Shown here one piece after another: positions 58,360 through 64,000 of a DNA stretch of 64,000 nucleotides (position 1 is its first letter; the number at the start of each line of letters is the position of its first letter). This DNA is from Aquilaria yunnanensis (lineage: Eukaryota; Streptophyta; Magnoliopsida; Malvales; Thymelaeaceae), in NCBI GenBank assembly GCA_039654915.1, contig CM077597.1, forward strand, positions 78,308,001 to 78,372,000, written 5' to 3'. A program made the translations under genes and the position numbers. Below the pieces are notes generated by a model. That model saw only the letters and a program-made list of their open reading frames with translations, made no database searches and had not been told where the DNA came from.

Positions 58360-59359
58360 TGACAGGCGGGGAGACTTCTTGAGGAGGCGAGCGCCTGGAG
58401 CTATGGTTTCCCAGCTGAGTGTGCCTGAAAAGCTCAAAGAAGAGGTTAGGAGGTCCCCGGTTTGCTTTTCCGGGGAGGACCCTCCGACGCCCAAGTCAGT
58501 TTTCTGAGTGAAAGTGGAGGAAGAACACTAAGGGATCAAGTGTCTTGCCTGTTTTGTGTTTTCTCAGAGGGAGGAAAATGCCCATCCTTTGCCCAGTCCT
58601 ATTTCCTAGTATTTATAGGAGTAGCTGGTCCGTTCAGATCATGACACGTGTTCGGTCGGATTTGATCTGTAGTTTTGGACCTAGGGGACAGGCAGCCGTT
58701 TGCAGCCTCCTTTAGCCCTGGACCCGAACGGGTTGTGTCAGGACGGGGGCGGCTGCGGCGTGTCAGTTCGCCGTTCAGATGTGACGTGTAGGGCTTGTGG
58801 GCGACATGTCAGAGGCTCCTTAAATGCTCATACCGTACTCCCGAGGTCCCCTGGGCGAGGTCGCCCTTCGGTGCGTGCACCCTCTTCGGATTCTATCCGT
58901 CCTTTGGTGCGAGCACCTCCTTCGGGATTTATCCCATAGTTCTGGGAGTTCCCTTGATGAACACCTTCTTCGGGACTCACACCCATAGTTAGGGGATTCC
59001 CTTGTTCAGGTGTTTCTTGTTCGGGGAAGATCCTCTTCGGGGCCTCTGCCTTCGGGGAGATTCTTCCTTGCTTCAGAGAGATGGCTCTCTTACCCGGAGG
59101 CAGTCAGTTTGGCCCCTCGATGGAAACGGTGTTGTCCTCGGAATTCCTGACGAGCTAACCGAAGTCTCGAGCTCATAGTGTTTGACTTCGCACCTTCCGA
59201 GGTCCGTAAAAAGATCCTCTCTTGGGTGACGTCAGACTCCTCGGCCAATATTCTGGCAGGGAGTTACTACCGAGGAGGCAATAGCCTTTGGCTATCATAG
59301 GCCCCCCTCCGAAAAGCCGAAGTGAGAAACTTCGGTTCATCGGTTTTCGGGTCCTGTGG

Positions 59360-59590
59360 TTGTGATATCTGTGCCGAAGACGCCTTTTTCTGCTTGTACC
59401 GATGGGCAGCATTTTTGCGTCCTCGAGGCGCGAGAAGATAGGCTGTCCCTGTGCCGAAGATACACCTTCTGCCCGAAGTCACAGGCTGTCTCTTGGTGTC
59501 CTTGTGGCAAGGGGAAATATGATAACCTTGTACCGAAGATAGACGTTTTGCCCGAAGTCACAGGCTGTCTTTTGGTGTCTTCGAGGTAAC
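59360..59590. repeat. Three copies of an 80-bp tandem repeat in the LTR
   Basis: Units start at about 59371, 59451 and 59530, each with TG-(G/A)CCGAAGA. The last two share TGCCCGAAGTCACAGGCTGT then CTTGGTGTC. Confidence 0.7.
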
Positions 59591-59871
59591 CTACTTTTTT
59601 GCCTTTATAGGTCTGCTCATGCGTCGCGTCCTGTATCCAGCAGAGTCAGTTTAGGGCGGCGCCTCTAGACCAAACGGTGTCAGAGGGCGTGCTCGATGTG
59701 ATGGACGACACGTGGCACGTTTGCTGCGCGATGACCGACACATGGCACACTTTTATTGGGTAAGAATGCACTGAGTACGGCTGGCGCGACTTTTCAGGCG
59801 CCCATAGCAGTTATGGCGACGCTTCGCCTTCCGAGGGGTACTAATGACGACGGTTCTCCTGGCCTTCTCGG

Positions 59872-59884
59872 CCTATATATATCA
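59872..59884 (+). promoter_or_regulatory. Candidate TATA box for the antisense ORF
   Basis: CCTATATATATC lies at the very end of the LTR on the plus strand, about 220 bp upstream of the ATG at 60102. It is followed by a pyrimidine-rich leader typical of plant 5' UTRs (CTTTCTTCTTCTGC). This would drive the ORF opposite to the element's own genes. Confidence 0.5.
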
Positions 59885-59893
59885 GTCCTGTCA

Positions 59894-59912
59894 TAACCCT
59901 CTTTCTTCTTCT
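59894..59912 (-). promoter_or_regulatory. Polypurine tract
   Basis: The minus strand reads AGAAGAAAGAGGGTTA directly before the LTR start TGACAGG, the expected position for plus-strand priming. Confidence 0.65.
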
Positions 59913-60101
59913 GCTTTTGCTTTCTTTTGCCTTCTAATTCTCTCCCGATTTTCCGCGGCGGTTCTCCTTTTTCATGTGTTTTTCTGACCACTTTTCACGA
60001 CGGCTTCCAGGAATCCAGATTCCGGCAAGACCTTTGGTGGGTTTTAGTCCTTCTGCTTTTTTCAAAGATTCTTCCTTGTTTTTCCCGAACTCGTTTTCAT
60101 C

Positions 60102-60986
60102 ATGCCTGTTCCCGAGAGTTGGCAACCTCTTCTTTCTCACCCCTGCTGCACTACTCCGGCAAAGCTAGCGAAGTGGAAGAAAAAGTTTTTCTTACCCTCT
60201 TACTCTGTGACGAGGTTGCCCCGTCCTGACCAATTTGCTTTCTCCAACCGAAGTGATGAAATCACCGTTTTCCGAGCCCAACTGAAGGCCGGACTTCGGT
60301 ATCCCCCCCCGGAGATGGTTAGCGCGTTCTGCAACTTCCATGGCATTGCCGTTAACCAACTCCCACCGAACTCGTACTGCTATTTCAACGCCTTCCTCTG
60401 TATGTGCGGCGTTTTCAAAATAAAACCTCACTTTGTAGTTTTTCTTCAGTACTACAAGCTCTTCGTGGTCCCGAAGGGTGGCTTCTACTTTATGCTACCT
60501 CGGGGATCCGGGAGCAAAAAGTATACGTTCACCTTCGCCACCAAAGACAGCTGGCGAGGGTGGCAACAAAAATTCTTTTTCCTGAAGAAGTCGGAGGCTT
60601 GGTCGCACGTCCCGACCAAGTGGGCTCAGGGGAGGCTCAAGATGGATGTTGTTGATCCGAAGATACTGCTAGACGCCGACGTAGCACCTATCTTCGAGGA
60701 CTTCGACAGGTGCATCCGGGCCGTCTCTGACTGGGCTGCCGAGGTCTCTCCTCGTGCCCTTTACCCCTTTCCGATCAATTGGAGGCTCATGACCGAAGAG
60801 GTCCTGCGGGAACTCAAGGTGGTAAAGGAGCATGTGACAGACCTCAACATGCCGAAACTGGCTTCTTCGGGGAAGGACTCATGGCTGGTGAAACTCCTTC
60901 GGGGGAAAGAGACTTATGAGTCTTTTTACGAGAGGAAGTTACTTTCTCATTTTTTCCTTCATAACTTCATCTTGGACTTACACTGA
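60102..60986 (+). CDS. Antisense ORF of the Tat element, first block (putative plant transposon protein domain)
   Basis: It is open from ATG 60102 for 294 codons. It holds the family block seen in plant gypsy-type transposon proteins (Pfam Transposase_28 / PF04195 style): FCNFHGIAVNQLPPNSYCY, FKIKPHFVVFLQYYKLF and WSHVPTKWAQGR. Despite the name these are not transposases with known activity, and their function is unknown. It runs opposite to pol. The protein probably continues by splicing into the next blocks. The donor near 60925-60945 could not be fixed, because the GT sites seen do not keep frame with the obvious acceptor CCAG before 61010. Confidence 0.75.
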   Translation: MPVPESWQPLLSHPCCTTPAKLAKWKKKFFLPSYSVTRLPRPDQFAFSNRSDEITVFRAQLKAGLRYPPPEMVSAFCNFHGIAVNQLPPNSYCYFNAFLCMCGVFKIKPHFVVFLQYYKLFVVPKGGFYFMLPRGSGSKKYTFTFATKDSWRGWQQKFFFLKKSEAWSHVPTKWAQGRLKMDVVDPKILLDADVAPIFEDFDRCIRAVSDWAAEVSPRALYPFPINWRLMTEEVLRELKVVKEHVTDLNMPKLASSGKDSWLVKLLRGKETYESFYERKLLSHFFLHNFILDLH

Positions 60987-61009
60987 TCTTCTCTTCCTTT
61001 TTCCAGAGA

Positions 61010-62548
61010 TGGGCGACGACGCGGCTGCCTTCTACAAGGCTCTTTTTACCGGTCAGGCCCAGAGGGGCGAACAGACAAAGAAGGCCGTCTCTCGGAGGCG
61101 GAAGCAGACTTCAGGCGGCCCTCCCCCCAAACGGGCAAAGAAAGCTGCTCCTTCCTCTCTTCCGCAAATTCCGGAGGAGGTAGGCGAGGAGCCCGGAGAC
61201 CTTGCTGCCCCTTTGCCCGAGGTTCCTCCTGTTGACGTCCCTTCTTCCGACGTCCTTCCTCAAAGCCCCACGCCTTCGCATGCTCTTCTGGAGGGCGATG
61301 GGGAGGAGACCCCTTCTGCCGAGGAACGGCGCCGAATAAGAGGCAAGGGGGTCTCTACTGAGGTGACGTCGATTCTTGACGATGACGTTACCGAGGTGCC
61401 AGCAGGTTTGTATTTTGTCAAAGAACCTTTTTTCTCTTGTAAATCCTTAAGACTTTTCTGGCCTTAACCAATTTTCCTGCCTTGTTGTGCAGCGGAGGTG
61501 GCCGCTCCTGACTGGGTTGTCGAACACGCCCGCAAGAGGACCCTTCGGGATGCCCAAGTCCCGGCAGGGAAAGTTCCGAAGGAGCCCTTCTGGACGTTCA
61601 CGGAGGACATGAATATGTACTCCGAGGACTGTCCCGAAATGGCCAGGCAGATGTGCAAAGGGGTTTTTACTGAGGCCTCTTACAAGGCCCTTACGGAGGC
61701 TTTACCCTGGCGACATCTCTTTGGCCGCCAAACTCACTGATCATGCCGCCCAGGTATGCTTCACTGTTTCCTTAGTGCTGATTTCACCTTTGCTTTTTAC
61801 TTAGCATCATTTTCCCTTTGTTTTGCCTTTTTTGCAGCTGATGGGGTATGCCGCGTTGCTCCGTGTTTGGGTAGCGCGAGAGACAGAACGGAGGGCGTCA
61901 CTCTGGGACCTTTACACCAAGACGAAGGCCTAGTGTTCGGCGTTGGCTGCCGAGAATTCTCAGCTAAAGCAGTCTTCGGAGAAGGAAATTGCTGAACTTC
62001 GGGAGGGGTTCATAAAAGAGAAGGAGGAACTTGAGAAAGGCTCATCCCAGAAACTTTCCGACATCGGCTCTCGGGTGGCGGAGCTGACTTCGACCGTAGA
62101 AGCGATTCAAAAGGATAAGTCAGAAAGTGACGCAATCCTTGCGAAGACGCTCGAGGAAAAGGCCCAGCTCGAAGCCGAGGTCGCATCTCTGAAGAAGCCT
62201 TCAGAAGAGAAGAAGAAGATGAAGGCATTGAAGAGAAAACTTAAGGATCAGGAGAAGGATTACGCGGATCTGGAGAAGGACTATGCAGATTTGGCGGTCA
62301 AGAAGCGGGAGTCCGATGATATGATGAAGTTGGGCTTTCAAGACGGCTTCTATCTTGCTCGGCACCAAATTCTGCAGAAGTTCCCAGATTTTGACCTCTC
62401 CTTCCTAGAAGGCATGAACATCCCGAAGGAGCCTCGGTGGACTTGGTCCAAGATCGAGCACTTGAAACTGCCTTCTTCTTTCTTGGCGCCGAAGGCTGCT
62501 GATAAAAGCACAGAGGCTGGCAGTTCTCAAGACGCCGAGGTTCCTTAG
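61010..62548 (+). pseudogene. Antisense ORF of the Tat element, later exons (coiled coil), lightly broken
   Basis: It opens with GDDAAAFYKALFTGQ, then a basic stretch KKAVSRRRKQTSGG and an acidic, proline-rich part. An intron at 61406-61492 (GT-AG) keeps frame into VAAPDWVVEHARK. A second intron at 61754-61837 joins DHAAQ to LMGYAALLRVWVARE. The final block (61934-62548) is a long charged coiled coil (ENSQLKQSSEKEIAELREGF, KKKMKALKRKLKDQ) ending SSQDAEVP. Two lesions: a one-base frame change near 61695 and TAG at 61931-61933. This coiled-coil tail after a PF04195-like block is usual for these proteins. Confidence 0.68.
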
Positions 62549-62682
62549 TTTGTACTAGGGCATTTTGTCTTCATTTTCTTCTTCTTTTTTGTAGTCTTTC
62601 AGTAACTTTCTTCTCTGTAAGCACTCTTTGGCTCAATAGATAAAAATTTGGCTAAGTATTTTTTTCCAGATCCCTTTGTGGC

Positions 62683-62915
62683 CCTTTGTCCCGAACATAA
62701 TTCGCTCGAGAGACTTCGGAAAACCATACTCTTGCTTTCCTTTGTCCCGAACATATTCGCTCAAGGGACTTCGGAAAACCATACTTTTGCTTTCCTTTGT
62801 CCCGAACATATTTGCTCAAGGGACTTCGGAAAACCATACTCTTGCTTCTCTTTGCTTTCCTTTGTCCCGAACATATTCGCTCAAGGGACTTCGGAAAACC
62901 ATACTTCTGCTTTCC
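62683..62915. repeat. Tandem repeat, 55-65 bp units, four copies
   Basis: Each unit begins TTTGTCCCGAACATA and contains CTCAAGGGACTTCGGAAAAC (the first copy is diverged: CTCGAGAGACTTCGG). Spacings are about 57, 55 and 65 bp. The 62648-63310 open frame is a translation of this repeat plus antisense of pol, not a gene. Confidence 0.88.
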
Positions 62916-63017
62916 TCGGCGAATGCTTTCGTGAGACTCTTGTTTTGTACTTCTTTAGAACTTTTTACTTAGACAAATTTGTCCAACTTGTGCAATACAA
63001 CTTTCCCATCAAACTTT

Positions 63018-64000
63018 TTAGGCATAGAATTTTTTCAAGGCCTCTGAGTGCCAAGTGTTTTTTAATTCTATGCCTTCGGCATCACCGAGCTTATAAACTC
63101 CTTTTCATACTTCGGCAAGTACCAGGTACGGTCCTTCCCAATTTGCACGAAGTACCCCGTGGGACGGCTTTCGGGGTGCGAATTCAGCCTTTCGGAGAAC
63201 GAGATCTCCCTTCTTTATTCCCTTTGGCCTGGCGCGTAGGTTTATGGCTGCTGCCACTCTTTGCTGGAAAGCTTTTCTTCTCAGCTCAGCTACTTCTCTG
63301 TGTTCGCTGACGAGGTCAAGCTTGGTTCTCAGGCCGAGGTCATTTCCTTTTTCATTGAACACTTGGACTCGTATTGACGGTTGTACTACCTCGACAGGGA
63401 TGATGGCCTCTGTACCGAAGACGAGTGAAAAGGGCGTTTCCCCTGTGGCTCTTCGGGGTGTTGTTCGGTAACTCCATAACACGCTTTGGAGTTCTCCTGG
63501 CCATTTCCCTTTTGCTTCTCCCAATCTCTTTTTCAGGGCATCTTTTATGGTCCTGTTAGATACTTCCACCTGCCCATTACTTTGGGGGTGAGCTACTGGG
63601 GCGAAGTGCATTTTTGTCCCGAGGTCGCTAATGAACTCTTGGAATCCTTTGTCTATGAACTGGGATCCATTGTCCGCTACGAGTACCCTCGGTATGCCAA
63701 ATCTGCATACGATGTTTTTCCATACGAACTTCTGCACTTCTTTTGCCGAGATAGTTGTCAGAGGTTCTGCCTCGACCCACTTAGAGAAATAGTCTACTGC
63801 TACTACGCAGAACTTTACGCTTCCAGGCGCCGTTGGGAGTGGCCCAATGAGATCTATGCCCCAAACTGCGAAGGGCCAAGGATAGTCTGCCGAAGTCACG
63901 AACTCCGAGGGTGTTCTTTGGATGTTCGCATGTTTCTGGCAACTACCACATTTCCGGACGAACTGCTTCGCGTCCTTTCTCAGGGTAGGCCAGAAGTATC
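63018..64000 (-). CDS. Ty3/gypsy integrase (C-terminal end of pol), partial, one premature stop
   Basis: The minus-strand frame is open from the window edge. A CysCys zinc-binding part (FVRKCGSCQKHAN) leads to the DDE core: D in WGIDLIGPLP, D in VADNGSQF, E in SNGQVEVSNRTI, all three present. Then come the TPFSLVFGTEAIIPVEV block and the C-terminal WEGPYLVLAEV. There a TGA at 63105-63107 interrupts. The frame then continues KGVYKLGDAEG to a natural-looking stop at 63018. The TGA probably came from CGA. The reading continues beyond 64000 toward RNase H and RT. Confidence 0.88.

Larger units (their letters stand above)
58360..59893 (-). repeat. 3' LTR of a Tat/Retand-type Ty3/gypsy element
   Basis: 1534 bp bounded by TGACAGG and CCTGTCA, perfect 7-bp inverted ends with the TG/CA rule. 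On the minus strand it is preceded by the purine tract AAGAAGAAAGAGGG. A minus-strand TATA-like CTATAAATA at about 58610-58618 would place U3 above it and R-U5 at 58360-58600. CACGTG G-box cores occur at 58644 and about 59708. The U3 part holds an 80-bp tandem repeat. Confidence 0.75.
58360..64000 (-). mobile_element. Tat/Retand-lineage Ty3/gypsy retrotransposon, 3' part
   Basis: On the minus strand the order is integrase (end of pol), a long spacer carrying an oppositely oriented ORF, purine tract, LTR. An extra antisense ORF between pol and the 3' LTR is a recognised trait of the Tat lineage (Retand and relatives). The 5' LTR, gag, protease and RT lie beyond the window. Confidence 0.82.

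Noticed and set aside
62683..62915. CRISPR-like regular repeats
   Set aside because: The units are contiguous, with no unique spacers, and lie in a plant retrotransposon.
62648..63310. 220-codon plus-strand open frame
   Set aside because: It is made of the 55-bp tandem repeat and the antisense of the integrase end; no independent support.

Overview
This window reads as nuclear DNA of a flowering plant, most likely a eudicot. It is AT-rich, its genes are split by GT-AG introns, and it holds plant-specific gene families (a DUF1995 chloroplast protein, a pollen receptor-like kinase, a plant GDSL esterase) set among many layers of plant transposable elements. I could not assign a species.

Three complete host genes can be assembled from spliced exons, each in a single open frame. 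(1) 5648-10747, minus strand, 12 exons, 375 aa: a chloroplast DUF1995 protein matching LPA3 (LOW PSII ACCUMULATION 3). (2) 24733-27711, plus strand, 3 exons, 659 aa: an LRR pollen receptor-like kinase whose HRD and DFG motifs are altered (pseudokinase-like). (3) 43809-45376, plus strand, 5 exons, 385 aa: a GDSL esterase/lipase. Everything else appears to be mobile elements, their remnants, captured gene pieces and anonymous intergenic DNA.

Layout. 1-5600: an LTR-like end, two repeat elements (one with an 18/15-bp minisatellite) and unassigned DNA. 5.6-10.7 kb: LPA3. 11.8-24 kb: several long-terminal-inverted-repeat (Mutator-like) elements carrying host exon pieces: one holds AMP deaminase exon 1, and two related ones hold the 5' end of a HOP/STI1 co-chaperone gene. 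A fourth (17036-21383) is split by a small decayed Ty3/gypsy element. 24.7-27.7 kb: the receptor kinase, with a MITE in intron 2. 28.5-38.9 kb: a decayed minus-strand Ty1/copia element split by about 6 kb of non-coding LTR-like DNA that itself holds a hAT-type MITE. 39-43.4 kb: AT-rich degenerate repeats and a TIR element. 43.8-45.4 kb: the GDSL gene. 46.1-53.7 kb: a broken endogenous pararetrovirus (Caulimoviridae, florendovirus-like). It is one genome unit of 7154 bp flanked by a 40-bp repeat across the tRNA-Met primer site, and it sits inside another TIR repeat. 53.8-58.3 kb: a hAT-like element and a minus-strand LINE split by a CACTA-like element. 58.4-64.0 kb: part of a minus-strand Ty3/gypsy Tat/Retand-type element with one LTR, the integrase end of pol, and a long spliced ORF on the opposite strand with its own candidate TATA box.

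The genes show no operon-like relation. The shared theme is nested insertion: at least four cases of an element inside an element, and at least three host exon captures within about 12 kb.
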